Below, one piece after another: positions 10,689 to 21,345 of a stretch of DNA of 64,000 nucleotides. Both the position numbers and the translations under genes were made by a program. Under the pieces are notes generated by a model, which had not been told where the DNA came from, did no database searches, and saw only the letters and a list, made by a program, of their open reading frames with translations. How positions within the stretch are numbered: the stretch's first letter is position 1; the number at the start of each line of letters is the position of its first letter. The stretch is from Aegilops tauschii subsp. strangulata (taxonomy: Eukaryota > Streptophyta > Magnoliopsida > Poales > Poaceae): assembly GCF_002575655.3 (NCBI RefSeq), contig NC_053039.3, positions 220,801,622 to 220,865,621 on the forward strand, in the 5' to 3' direction.

Positions 10689-13384
10689 GATGATGATCCA
10701 TTCTGGAAAAACAAGTCACAAGATAAACCGGCGAAGACACCTCGTGTCAAAACTAAGGCCACCAAGAGGCCTGCCAAAAAGAAAAATGTTGAACCGTCTG
10801 AACCAAACGTTGATGATGATCTGGATAATCCGTATTCAGAGGTAGAACTTGACTCTCTTGGTTCGTTTTTCATACACCTCATTAACAATGACTATTATCA
10901 GGATGGCGTTGAAGGCAGCCAAGCTGATGATGTAGAGGTAATTATTCTTTCCTCCGGTCCAGATCCTCTGCCAACACAGAAAATCCGTCAAGCAAACCGG
11001 AAAGTAAGATTTTCTCACCCCTAGCTCACTTGGACCCAAACTTTCTTTTGAAGAAGCAGCAACACGAAGCTCGCCGTACAACCTGGCACAGCGGCCAGGT
11101 AGTTACCTCCGCTGGTTTACCGAACACTCCAGTCCAGAAACGTCGATCAGAGGTCTCTTATATTCCTGATACTTCTTACCCCAAGGCGGGTTGTTTCCGA
11201 CAGCCTCTTAATCCGTCTGATTCGAATTATCAGGGAACACCTCATTCATCCTCTGGCGAGAGTCAACGGCCACACAACTTCCAACCCTCAAGACGGTCCC
11301 TGGGTGAGTCATGCTTTAATTTTATCCTTAATACATTATACTTGCCCGATGTATTGACCTTCATGTTTGTTCTCCTCAGTGCCAAGCCTAGACCCAGCAA
11401 GAAGGCCCGGTTAAATAAACTGGCTGACGACAATGTAGTTATTGAACCGGAAAAAACTCCAGATCCGGAAGGAACAAATGCTGACGCCATGCTTGATGAT
11501 CCATCACCACAAGATTATGACTTTGTTGTTGAACAAGTGGAGGTTGATCCAACAGGCCATGCTGATAAAACGGCAAGCCCGGTCCGAGCCACTGACAAAC
11601 CGTCAAGCCCAGTCTGCGCCATTGATAAATCGTCAAGCCCAATCCGCGCCACTGATAAATCGTCAAGCCCAGTCAAGGCTGCAGATGACAAGGCATATGA
11701 TGTTATGATTACTGGCTTTGGCCACACCACCCCTGGTAATCCTATTGCTTTATCAAAGCATAGTGCCAAGGAAGAGCTTTCTTCTATGGGCAAAGGCAAG
11801 TGGAATGCAGACTTATCAAGCTACGCCCATCTCAACGCCCAAGACATTCATTCTGGCTTCTTGAACCGTCTGTACACAAGCCGCGACTATGAAGCCGGCT
11901 TAGTGAACTTGATGAAAGAACGATATGAGGTAACTACTGCTTAACTCTGCATACCTGTTTTTCTCTTGTATCCAAATATCAACTCCAGTAGCCCCCAAGG
12001 GCCGGTTTATGATATCAATCTAAACCAGGACTTTAGAATACCTCAACTTTGCTTGCGTAGCCCCCAAGGGCCGTTTTAACTTATTAAGATGAACCGGGAC
12101 TTTAGAACAATAATCTTGTCACTTTCGACTGTGTAGTCCCCAAGGGCCGGTTTATCTTTTCAAGCTGAACCGAGACTTTTACCAATGTTTAATCTGAGCA
12201 AAAATACATTAGCCCCCAAGTGCCAAGAATAATACTTGTATTGTGCTTGGGACTTGAATTTTTTTTTGATAACGAGCAAATAGGCATTAGCCCCCAAGTA
12301 CCAAGTGTATAACTTGTTATGTGCTTGGTACTTCAAATATGTACTGCCAACTCATGATATGTCTGTCTCTTATAGGCTGGGCTGAGCAAAAAGAAGCCCA
12401 AAACGCTAATCTTCAAGAAAACATCAAGTCCCAGCAAGCAGAAACATCCAAAGCCAAAGAGGAGCTGACCAGTGCCTTAGCAGCTGTGGAGAAGCTGAAG
12501 GAAGATTTCAAGAAGGAACGGGCGGATTGGGACATAGAGAAAATCACGTTGCAAAAGAGAGCTGAGGATGCAGAAGCAGCCCTTAAACCGGTGGCGGAAG
12601 AGCTGACTAGTTTAAAGCGGCAGATAAATGCCATGACCACTGCTGTGTTTGGTAAATATCCTCGCTTTAAGTTTTCACCATATATTATCCCATCAGTTGC
12701 CGGTTTACTGATGCTCGTAATGATGAAGGAACTCGCATTACCCATCTGGGCTCTGACATGCAGAAGAAATTGAAGGCTGCCTATACTCTTATAGAGCAAT
12801 TATATACCGGCGCGCAACGGATCATATGCACTACTTCTCATAATAAGCCGCCCCCAACCTTAATCAAGGAAACCTTGGAAAGGTTGTCAATGCTGCCTGC
12901 CCGGTTTGAAGAAGTAAAAAGATCGGCTGCAAGGGCAGGTGCTCTGACCGCGCTAACCCGGGCTAAAGCCTGGGTGCCTGATCTTGATCCGGTGGATGTG
13001 GGTAAAGGCTATCCAAGCTTAAGGGAAGACGGATCAGATTTTGACAATGATGACCTCCGAGCCATAACCAGGGAAATGCGTCCACTGGCTTGCCAATTGG
13101 CTGAAGAAACTGATCTTTCACACTATCATGCGATTTATGACGTCAACAACAAACGGGTTGATGCACCAACTCCTGTCGCTCAAAATCTTATCCTGCCAAT
13201 CCGTAAGCATACTTATGCCCCTGACGTTGAACCGTCCACACTTATAAGTGATGAAGCTGTATTCCAAGCCCTAACTGGGATCGATTGGGCAACCATTGAC
13301 TTCCAGCCACTGGGTAGAGAGGAGGAGGATGAACCGGCGCAAGATGATCCACAGCCGTCAAGTCAGCTTGGTGACGAATCATGA
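10689..13384 (+). CDS. Downstream exons of the antisense gene, coiled-coil and acidic C terminus
   Basis: Several open segments with plausible splice sites continue the antisense gene. 10689-11003 is acidic and lysine-rich (TPRVKTKATKRPAKKK). 11030-11301 and 11380-11929 (the latter with decapeptide repeats) flank a GT...AG intron at 11302-11379. 12375-12650 is a lysine-glutamate-rich coiled coil (KEELTSALAAVEKLKEDFKK). About 12715-13384 ends in ITREMRPLACQLAEETDLS and an acidic tail. The segments do not all join in one frame by simple splicing (between 11003 and 11030, and at 12650-12715), so small lesions or misjudged splice sites exist. The coiled coil suggests a structural or partner-binding role. 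Confidence 0.5.
11567..11690 (+). repeat. 30-bp tandem repeat coding for a decapeptide
   Basis: Four imperfect copies of a unit reading K(P/S)SSPVRATD lie in frame within the antisense gene (KTASPVRATD, KPSSPVCAID, KSSSPIRATD, KSSSPVKAAD). The period is a multiple of three, so copy-number change would not break the frame. Confidence 0.8.
11988..12340 (+). repeat. Diverged ~70-78 bp tandem repeat in an intron of the antisense gene
   Basis: GTAGCCCCCAAGGGCCGGTTTA-like units start at 11988, 12057 and 12133. Each ends in AACC(A/G)(G/A)GACTTT. Two related units begin TAGCCCCCAAGT at 12210 and 12288, each with CCAAGT...ACTTGG-type complementary arms. The array falls between exons of the antisense gene. 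Confidence 0.7.
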
Positions 13385-14462
13385 TCCGGAGGCCGGTTTA
13401 ACCTTCTGCGTACTGCAACACTTGCCGAAAACAATTATTCTTTTGGGCACTAAAGCGCCTTGTAATAGGCTAGTTCATACACTTCGTCTGCTATGCCATC
13501 GCGCATATTTATTTTGCTTGACACTGTTAATCCGCCATGCTTAGGATATATTATGTTTCATAACCCGTAACGGTTTATTCAAGCTGTTCCTGCATACAAG
13601 AAGTTGAAAGTGTCCTGGCGGTTTTACGCCGGACGGCTCGTGATGCCCAAATATATAGCCAGGGTTTATAACGAAGGCTGTATTTGAAAATAATCAAATA
13701 TGAAATAGATGATACCTGTGACATTGAATCACATCGTTGGTTGATCAACTTTTTGTAGTAAGGGTGATAACCCCAATCTTGAGTATTGATAACTCCTTCC
13801 ATATTGTGCCGGTTTATGATAAAACCATACCGGGTTGTAATAAACACCGGATTATCCATATAACAACGGCGACTTGTAGTCGAAACCAGACCGGGTCAAT
13901 AAACGCCGGATTATAACTGATCATGTACTGACAACTTGTAGTTGAAAACCAAGCCGGGTCAACAAACGCCGGTTTATCATAAAATATTATAAATCTCATC
14001 AAAGGAGAAAAACTTAGCAAGTAAAAACATAAAGATCATGCGAGGCTTTTCATGGGCTGCCAGGCCCAAAATCGAGGCTTTTCATGGGCTGCCAGGCCAC
14101 TAAGTTAAACCATTTTACAAAGCCTTTTAAGATGGACCTCACATTAACCAATCGTCATTTTAACTTTGACAAGTTTAGGGTCTATGAGATTGACTTGTCA
14201 AACGTTCGGCGGGTCATACCAAGATTACCTGGACGGAGTGGCTTACTTAAAGAAGGCAGGATAACCTGGGGTTTTAGGTGAATACACCTGGCTTCCAAGC
14301 CTGGCTTGATAGCCTATTACAAGGGTGTAGACTCTTTGTTCTTTGAGAAGCAAAGAGCCCCCAAGCAATATTTTGAGTTGTGCTCAGTGGGTGCCTATGT
14401 TTGAGTTGTGCCTTTGCAACACTCTTTTTGGCCCCTAAGTTATTTCCTTTTGGCCTTAAGCC
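13385..14462. other. Gypsy spacer between antisense gene and integrase, with diverged repeats
   Basis: No gene is recognised. About 13806-13980 holds imperfect ~60-70 bp units around GCCGG(T/A)TTAT, CTTGTAGT(C/T)GAAA and CCGGGT(C/T)AA. AGGCTTTTCATGGGCTGCCAGGCC occurs twice near 14043-14100. The convergent gag-pol and antisense transcripts would end in this zone. Confidence 0.5.
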
Positions 14463-14655
14463 GATCAAGAGGTGTAGCTATGGTTCGAATACGACCAAGC
14501 CCCCAAGTGATTTCCCTGGTGGCCTTATGCCCATCAAGAGCTGTAGCTATGGTTCGAATACGACCAAGCCCCCAAGTGATTTCCCTGGTGGCCTTACGCC
14601 GATCAAGAGGTGTAGCTATGGTTCGGATACGACCAAGCCCCCAAGTGATTTTTTA
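14463..14655 (+). repeat. 69-bp tandem repeat, about 2.8 copies
   Basis: Units start GATCAAGAGGTGTAGC at 14463, CATCAAGAGCTGTAGC at 14532 and GATCAAGAGGTGTAGC at 14601. They are nearly identical through CCCCCAAGTGATTTCCCTGG. The period equals 23 codons, which explains the repetitive open frames here on the + strand. I do not regard those frames as genes. Confidence 0.9.
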
Positions 14656-14842
14656 TATATGTGTCTGTATAAGCCGGATCAATTGGCAAACAGGATTCCG
14701 CTTTACAAACAGAAGCCCCCTATGTCACCACACATGATTGAAGAAAAACAACAGAGACCCCGCTTTAGCTGAGGCTTCGGATTATTAACTTGACTATAAT
14801 ATATACATTGTCATAACTATGTACATAAGAAGAGCCTGTGGC

Positions 14843-15745
14843 TCAAGTATAGTAAGGCCGAAGATGAGCGATATTCCACGGCCGGTTGGTCTCCTCCGAT
14901 TTACGTGAGTCTTTGTGCTCTCGAACATCGATAAGGTAGTATGACCCGTTATGCAGATTCTTGATGACCACAAAGGGTCCTTCCCAAGGCGGGGATAACT
15001 TGTGCATATCAGTCTGATCCTGGATGAGTCGGAGCACCAGATCGCCTTCTTGAAAAGTTCTGGTTCTAACCCGGCAGCTGTGATAGCGACGCAGATCTTG
15101 CTGGTAAATCGCCGAACGAGCTGCTGCCATGTCACGCTCCTCATCTAACAGGTCAAGTGCTTCCTGTCGTGCCTTCTCATTGTCAGCTTCAACATAAGCC
15201 GCCACACAAGGCGAGTCATGATGGATGTCACTAGGGAGAACTACCTCTGCTCCGTAAACCATGAAAAAAGGCGTGTAACCCGTAGATCTGTTGGGCGTGG
15301 TATTGATGCTCCATAACACAGAAGGTAACTCCTCCACCCAACAACCCGGCGTCCGTTGTAAAGGAACCATGAGCCGGGGCTTGATGCCTCTCAGGATCTC
15401 TTGATTGGCTCTCTTCGCTTGACCATTGGACTGGGGGTGAGCCACTGATGATACGTCAAGCCGGATGTGCTCACGTTGACAAAATTCTTTCATAGCACCC
15501 TTGGACAGATTAGTGCCATTATCAGTTATAATGTTGTGTGGAAAGCCAAACCGGAAAATCACCTTCTTGATGAATTGAACCGCCGTAGTTGCATCACACT
15601 TACTGACTGGCTCTGCCTCCACCCACTTAGTGAACTTATCAACCGCCACCAGAAGGTGGGTCTTCTTATCCTTAGATCTCTTAAAGGGCCCAACCATATC
15701 CAGCCCCCAAGTCGCAAACGGCCAAGTGATTGGAATCATCCTCAA
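14843..15745 (-). CDS. int: Integrase core and C-terminal domain of the gypsy element
   Basis: The 300-residue open frame carries the retroviral-type integrase core that inserts element DNA. Catalytic residues are visible: Asp in GLDMVGPF (about residue 15), Asp in IITDNGTN (about 80) and Glu in GQAKRANQE (about 116). A GPF-type C-terminal module follows (PPWEGPFVVIKNLHNGSYYL, near 255-275), and the end is WNIAHLRPYY. Position after RNase H is diagnostic for gypsy. The frame is intact although upstream domains are interrupted; the listed Met is internal because the zinc-binding domain precedes it. Confidence 0.93.
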   Translation of the reverse strand: MRMIPITWPFATWGLDMVGPFKRSKDKKTHLLVAVDKFTKWVEAEPVSKCDATTAVQFIKKVIFRFGFPHNIITDNGTNLSKGAMKEFCQREHIRLDVSSVAHPQSNGQAKRANQEILRGIKPRLMVPLQRTPGCWVEELPSVLWSINTTPNRSTGYTPFFMVYGAEVVLPSDIHHDSPCVAAYVEADNEKARQEALDLLDEERDMAAARSAIYQQDLRRYHSCRVRTRTFQEGDLVLRLIQDQTDMHKLSPPWEGPFVVIKNLHNGSYYLIDVREHKDSRKSEETNRPWNIAHLRPYYT

Positions 15746-16067
15746 CTCTTGAGCCGGTACATGAGCGCGCCGTCAGAATTTCTGACAGCCATCACACTTT
15801 TTGACCAAGTCCTCAGCATCAGCATGAGTCGTCAGCTAATAGAAACCGTGACGAAAGGCCTTGGCTACCAGAGACTTTGAACTGGCATGGTGACCACAAT
15901 CTCCTTCGTGGATTTCACGCAAAATCTTACAGCCTTCTTCAGGAGACACGCAACGCTGAAACGCCCCTGTCACACTGCATGTAATTCTCCATGGATAATG
16001 GTCATTGACTTGGACCGCCGGATTATCTTCCTGGCCAAAGTTTCATCCTCCGGTAACTCGCCCCAGG
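15746..16067 (-). pseudogene. Degenerate zinc-binding N-terminal part of integrase
   Basis: Read on the - strand, a HHCC-like zinc module is present in pieces: GDCGHHASSKSLVAKAFRHGFY, a TAG where Trp is expected, then DAEDLVKKCDGCQKF and a TGA. The frame also shifts from that of the RNase H segment. This links RNase H to integrase and shows the polyprotein is broken between them. Confidence 0.7.
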
Positions 16068-17021
16068 TCATATACGCCAAATATGGGACCGTCCAATCTG
16101 GGATGCATGGAGAGCCGCCACCAGCTGAACCTCCGGATCAGGAACAGCCAAATCCTCTGTAGGTAGCTTGACCGACGGGTTATGTAAAACATCCAGGAAA
16201 ACATTGGGTGGAACCGGTTTACGTTGGGAACCCAAACGGCTTAAAGCGTCCGCCGCTTCGTTCTTTCGCCCGTCCACATGGTCAACCTGATAACCTTTGA
16301 AGTGACCAGCAACAATATCCACCTCTCGACGATATGCTGCCATGAGCGGGTCCTTGGAATCCCAAGTACCAGACACTTGTTGAGCCACCAGGTCCGAGTC
16401 ACCGAAGCACTTAACCCGGCTTAAATTCATCTCCTTAGCCATTCGAAGACCGTGGAGTAAAGCCTCATACTCAGCTGCATTGTTAGTGCAAGGGAACATT
16501 AAAAGGAGAACATAACAAAACTTATCACCTCGTGGGGAAGTTAACATGACTCCAGCCCCCGAGCCCTCCAATTGCCTGGACCCATCAAAATGAATAGTCC
16601 AATAAGTATGGTCCGGCTTCTCTTCTGGCGCTTGTAACTCCGTCCAGTCATTGATGAAATCCACAAGTGCCTGAGATTTGATTGCCGTCCGAGGCATATA
16701 TTTTAACCCATGAGGTCCAAGCTCAATAGCCCACTTGGCAATCCGGCCAGTTGCTTCCCTGTTTTGGATTATATCCCCCAAAGGGGCAGAACTGACCACA
16801 GTGATAGGATGACCCTGGAAATACTGTTTAAGCTTTCGGATCGCCGTGAAAACTCCATACACCAGCTTCTGCCAATGTGGATACCTTTGCTTAGACTCAA
16901 TAAGTACCTCACTGATATAATAAACCGGTCGTTGAACCGGATATTCCTTTCCAGCCTCCTTGCGTTCCACCACAATATCCACACTAACAGCCCGGGCAGT
17001 AGCAGACACATATAATAACAA
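16068..17021 (-). CDS. Gypsy RNase H and second (aRH-type) RNase H
   Basis: The first half (VYYISEVLIESKQRYPHWQK, VSSAPLGDII) is the RNase H-like region normally fused to gypsy reverse transcriptase. The second half is a separate RNase H fold with IHFDGSRQLEGSGAGV, NNAAEYEALLHGL, FGDSDLVAQQVSG and VDGRKNEAADALSRL, which give the D-E-D-D catalytic set. A tandem second RNase H is a recognised trait of the Tat lineage. The segment is in a different frame from the reverse transcriptase at 17132-17971, so one frameshift lies between about 17150 and 17200. It ends near 16068 ahead of the zinc region. Confidence 0.88.
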   Translation of the reverse strand: MLLYVSATARAVSVDIVVERKEAGKEYPVQRPVYYISEVLIESKQRYPHWQKLVYGVFTAIRKLKQYFQGHPITVVSSAPLGDIIQNREATGRIAKWAIELGPHGLKYMPRTAIKSQALVDFINDWTELQAPEEKPDHTYWTIHFDGSRQLEGSGAGVMLTSPRGDKFCYVLLLMFPCTNNAAEYEALLHGLRMAKEMNLSRVKCFGDSDLVAQQVSGTWDSKDPLMAAYRREVDIVAGHFKGYQVDHVDGRKNEAADALSRLGSQRKPVPPNVFLDVLHNPSVKLPTEDLAVPDPEVQLVAALHASQIGRSHIWRI

Positions 17022-17131
17022 GGGCTCTTTATCAACGGGAGTAGCAAGGACAGGCGGCTCAGCTAGCTACCGCTTTAGATCCTCAAATGCTTCATTGGCG
17101 GCATCACTCCAGACGAAGTCATCCGTCTTCT

Positions 17132-18034
17132 TCAGCATCTGATACAAAGGGACGGCCTTCTCTCCAAGGCGACTGATAAACCGCTTAAGGCTGCAATCCG
17201 GCCTGCCAAGCGTTCAACATCATTGACACACTTCGGTTTAGCCAACGAAGTAATAGCCTTGATCTTTTCCGGATTAGCCTCAATCCCCCTGTTAGACACC
17301 AGAAAACCCAAGAGCTTGCCCGCCGGTACACCAAAGACGCACTTGGCCGGATTAAGCATCATCTTATAAACCCGGAGGTTATCAAAAGTCTCCTTCAAAT
17401 CATCTATCAATGTCTCCTCCTTTCTGGACTTCACCACAATATCATCCACATAAGCATGAACATTGCGCCCGGTCTGATTATGAAGACAATTCTACACACG
17501 TCGCTGATAAGTCGCCTGGGCACTCTTGAGCCCGAAAGGCATAGATACATAGCAGAAGGCTCCAAAGGGAGTTATAAAAGTTGTCTTCTCCTGGTCCTTA
17601 ACTGCCATTTTAATCTGATGATAACCAGAGTAAGCGTTCAGAAAGCTCAAACGCTCACAACCCGCCGTAGCATCAATGATTTGATCAATACGAGGGAGAG
17701 CAAAAGGATCTGCCAGGCAAGCCTTGTTCAAATCTGTGTAGTCCACACACATGCGCCAAGTGCCGTTCTTCTTAAGTACTAGCACCGGATTAGCCAACCA
17801 CTCAGGATGAAATACCTCAATGATAAACCCAGCCGCCAAGAGCCTGGCTACCTCCTCACCAATGGCCTTGCGTCTTTCTTCATTGAAGCGGCGGAGAAAC
17901 TGTTTGACCGGTTTAATCTTGGGATCAACATTAAGAGTGTGCTCAGCGAGTTCCCTCGGTACACCTGGCATGTCAGAAGGTTTCCATGCAAAGATGCCCC
18001 GGTTCTCACGGATGAACTCAATGAGAGCGCTTTC
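17132..18034 (-). pseudogene. Gypsy reverse transcriptase, interrupted
   Basis: The palm and fingers are recognisable: VARLLAAGFIIEVFHPEWLA, KKNGTWRMCVDYTDLNKAC, LPRIDQIIDATAGCERLSFL, FGAFCYVSMPFGLKSAQATY and, after a stop, the catalytic YVDD followed by IVVKSRKEE near 17430. A TAG at 17492-17494 lies just before the YVDD segment, and a second TAG at 18035-18037 separates it from protease. Both fall where CAG is the plausible parent codon. A shift near 17190 ends the frame in the connection region (LAGRIAALSG). It is not functional as it stands. Confidence 0.9.
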
Positions 18035-19615
18035 CTATTTCGGATCCAAGTTAGCGCTGATGCTAAACTGCTTGGATGAATCGCCAGGAACAAAATCAAC
18101 CACCTTAGTCTCATCAGCCGATTTAAACTTCAAGGCCGGATCATGCTTTGTAGTTGGCTTCTTCAAAGAAGTCATATCCGCCGGATCAACATTGTCCTTG
18201 TAGAACTTCAACTCCTCTGTTGCACAAACTGACTCAGCATAGGCCGCATCACCTTCTTCACATTCCAAAGCGATCTTACGGCTCCCATGTACTGTGATGG
18301 TCCCCTTATGACCCGGCATCTTGAGTTGTAGATAAACATAACAGGGCCTTGCCGTGAACTTAGCATAAGCCGGTCGTCCAAACAGGGCATGATAAGGGCT
18401 CTTGATTTTCACCACTTCAAAGGTCAAGATCTCTGATCTTGAATCATGCTCATCTCCAAAAGCAACCTCCAGAGCTATCTTTCCTACTGGATACGCCGAT
18501 TTGCCAGGCACCACACCATGGAAAATAGTGTTTGACAGTTTAAGATTTTTATCTGTCAAGCCCATGCGACGAAAGGTTTCATAGTAAAGGATATTGATAC
18601 TACTCCCTCCATCCATGAGCACCTTGGTAAACTTATACCCTCCGACCTGAGGCGCCACCACCAATGCCAGATGACCCGGATTATCAACCCTGGGTGGATG
18701 ATCCTCTCGACTCCACACAATGGGCTGTTCAGACCAGCGCAAGTAATGGGGCACCGCCGGTTCAACGAAGTTCACGGCCCTTTTAGGAAGCTTCTGATCG
18801 TGCTTGCACAAGCTAGTGGTGAAAACATGATATTTCCCACTATTCAACCGCTTCAGGTTACTCTGGTAACCCGACTGCTGCTGCTGCTGACTCCCCTGAT
18901 GATTATAACCACCCTGATTGCCTTGACTGTGTTGATTGCCATGTCCGCTTTGATTACCCTGAAATCCTGAGCCAGAACTGCCTCCGCCATAACCCGGCCC
19001 ATGTGAACCGGGCCCATAACCGCCGGACGGTCCGTGATCATATCGGAAAAGATCCGAACTTTTGAACTCCCGCATAATAAAGCAATCCTTCCAGAGGTGC
19101 GTGGCTGGCCTTTCTCGCGGCCCGTGCTTCGGGCAAGGCTGGTTTAACAGGCGCTCAAGATTGGGACCTGATCCTCCACCCCGCGGGGGCGGTTTACCCT
19201 TACGACGCTGACCATTATCCTGCGTGTTGGTGTTAGCCACAAAATCTAAGTTGTTATCCGCTTTACGCTTACCACTGTTTCCATGACCCGCCGGGTTATG
19301 CTGCTGCCCCTTGGTACTGCCGCTCTTCTTTCCCTTTCCCGGCTTTTCATCATCAGACTCAGGGTCCTTGGTACTATCAGAGTCGGCATACTTAACCAGA
19401 GCTGCCGTAAGTGTCCCCATGTCATTGCAGTGACGTTTGAGCCGTCCCAACTTCAACTTCAAAGGTGTGAACCGGCAATTGCCTTCCAACGTTAAAACTG
19501 ATGTATCATCGTTGATGCTATCCGATGAATGCAAAATTTCTGAAACCCGGCGCACCCAGTGGGTTGTTGATTCTCCTTCCTCTTGCACACAGGCAGCTAA
19601 GTCCACAATTGACAT
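18035..19615 (-). CDS. Gypsy gag C terminus and protease, 526 residues
   Basis: The start (MSIVDLAACVQEEGESTTHW) is the C-terminal half of the retrotransposon gag domain. It is followed by lysine-rich linkers, a Cys/His segment (PCPKHGPRERPATHLWKDC) and a Gly/Gln/His-rich stretch (about residues 195-250). The aspartic protease comes next, with VLMDGGSSINILY as the active-site motif near residue 335 and FGRPAYAKF further on. The frame is continuous for 526 codons but is bounded by TAG codons at both ends. In an intact copy it would be the middle of one gag-pol reading frame; all these segments share a frame. Confidence 0.88.
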   Translation of the reverse strand: MSIVDLAACVQEEGESTTHWVRRVSEILHSSDSINDDTSVLTLEGNCRFTPLKLKLGRLKRHCNDMGTLTAALVKYADSDSTKDPESDDEKPGKGKKSGSTKGQQHNPAGHGNSGKRKADNNLDFVANTNTQDNGQRRKGKPPPRGGGSGPNLERLLNQPCPKHGPRERPATHLWKDCFIMREFKSSDLFRYDHGPSGGYGPGSHGPGYGGGSSGSGFQGNQSGHGNQHSQGNQGGYNHQGSQQQQQSGYQSNLKRLNSGKYHVFTTSLCKHDQKLPKRAVNFVEPAVPHYLRWSEQPIVWSREDHPPRVDNPGHLALVVAPQVGGYKFTKVLMDGGSSINILYYETFRRMGLTDKNLKLSNTIFHGVVPGKSAYPVGKIALEVAFGDEHDSRSEILTFEVVKIKSPYHALFGRPAYAKFTARPCYVYLQLKMPGHKGTITVHGSRKIALECEEGDAAYAESVCATEELKFYKDNVDPADMTSLKKPTTKHDPALKFKSADETKVVDFVPGDSSKQFSISANLDPK

Positions 19616-19642
19616 CGGCTGCTTGCACGTGTCCTTGAAATT

Positions 19643-21277
19643 CTAGATAAACCGGGCTCTTAACTCGGCCCATGACCCAATGGAGTTAGCGGGCAAGTTT
19701 TTCAACCAAGTGCGAGCAGTTCCCTCCAACATCATGGTGAAGTATTTAGCACATGCTGCATCATCCACATCTAGCATCTCCATCGCCATCTCATAGCTTT
19801 CAACCCATGACTCAGGGGATAAGTCGGCAGTGTAATTGGGCACCTTATGTGGACCCTTGAAAGCCTTGGGCAGCCGTACATTACGTAAGGCCGGGATGAG
19901 GCACGGAACCCCCAAAGAACTGGAAGTAACTCCTGGTTCCACCGAAGTTGTTAGACGAACCGGAGTAAGTTGACGGGCCACGTACTGCGCCGCTAACTCG
20001 ACTTCTCGACGTGCCCTGCCATGATCCACCACGTTCTGAGCATCAACACCGCCACCCGCCGGGTTATGGCCACGAGGCGGATTACGATTCCGCGCATGGC
20101 TCGACACGGCCGGTTCATCCATATGCCTACTGTAACTCCGGCTTGGACGAGGGGTGGAATGAATCCTCTCGTGGCTGTACGAATAAGCCTGCTACTGCGT
20201 CAAAGCTGTCTGAAGGAGCTCTCTAGCCCGTCGTGTTTTGACTGCTACCGGAGACTCGCCTTCGATCGGGAGAGCTGCCAATCGTGAAGCGGCGGTGACT
20301 ATGTTATCCAACGGGTTAGAGTAATGACCCGGAGGCGTTGGGACGTGCTGGGACAGGATATTGTTCTGACGAGGTGGGTCTATTGGGCGTGACTGAACCG
20401 GCGCTCCCGTTCCAGGTGCCTCCACCCGGTTTACTACTGGCGGGTTACTGGTCCCTGCTCCTGACGTGTCAAAGAGATTCCTTGCCTCATAAACCGGAGG
20501 CAGGTGAGATCGGTACCTTCTCCTCATGACATCATTTGACGCGCTCTGATCCAACATAAGCTGGTAAGCCTGTGCATCCAACTCAGCCCGCTCTGCAGCC
20601 ATCCTGGTATCCTCAGCTGCCAGGTCTGCCTTGGCTTGAGTTATCTGATCCTTCACCTTCGCGACTTCCGCGTTATGCTCATCCTGATTCGCCGGGTTAA
20701 CCTCCGCCGCTAGCAGCATTGCCAAAGCGTCAAATAAGTCAGACAAAACCTGAGCCGACGATCACGCAGGGCCTCCTGCCCCGGCAGCTGTCGCTGCTAC
20801 CGATCCGGAAATCATTGCTGCTGCGGTCGAAGAGTGCTGCGCAGGCTGTGTACCGGCCATAAAGATCGCAACCCGGCTCGGCGGATCGAAGGGGTCTGGA
20901 ATACTGTCGCCATCGGAGCAGCCCCCAATCCGGCCGTTTTGCAGTTGGTACAGCAACTCGGTCTCTCCGGTAGATGATTCGTCATCAGGGTAAATGACGG
21001 TTTCACCACCAGATGCCGATCTAACCTCAGATTCCGCTCCGTGGATGACTCCCACGAAGGCACGCTTCATGGCGGGCTGAGCCCAGGCGGGTCTCGCACA
21101 CTGAGCCGTCTCGACGATGTCGGTGCAGATGTCCGGCTCAGTGCCCGGCTCGCCAATCTTGCCAATGAAGACGTGAATACCGCCGAAGGGGACCCGGTAC
21201 CCGTACTCGATTGAGCCGGCCTCGGGGCCCCAGCCTGTGTTGTCGATGTAGAGCTTGCCGCGACGACTCTTGGTCAT
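19643..21277 (-). pseudogene. gag: Gypsy gag N-terminal region, three in-frame stops
   Basis: Three successive segments are in one frame: 20762-21277 (starts MTKSRRGKLYIDNTGWGPEA), 20192-20746 (helical, Ala-rich: AKVKDQITQAKADLAAEDTR) and 19643-20122 (gag core: LPKAFKGPHKVPNYTADLSP, then EGTARTWLKNLPANSIGSW). The separating codons are TGA at 20762-20764 and TAG at 20192-20194; TAG at 19643-19645 separates the last one from the 526-codon frame. All fit single C-to-T changes of CGA or CAG. The first ATG at 21277 follows the primer-binding site by about 70 bases, which supports it as the true start. Confidence 0.85.
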
Positions 21278-21345
21278 CCGGCCTACAGCATATCCCTTGA
21301 GCCCTTCGAAGTTGCCCTCTAAGAACTTGAAACCATCGTGCTATA

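Noticed and set aside
14463..14655. CRISPR-like regular array
   Set aside because: Units are continuous without spacers and lie in a plant retroelement.
14380..14772. Overlapping repeat-containing + strand frames of 109-130 codons
   Set aside because: They are produced by a 69-bp tandem repeat whose period is a multiple of three, with no start context or domain.
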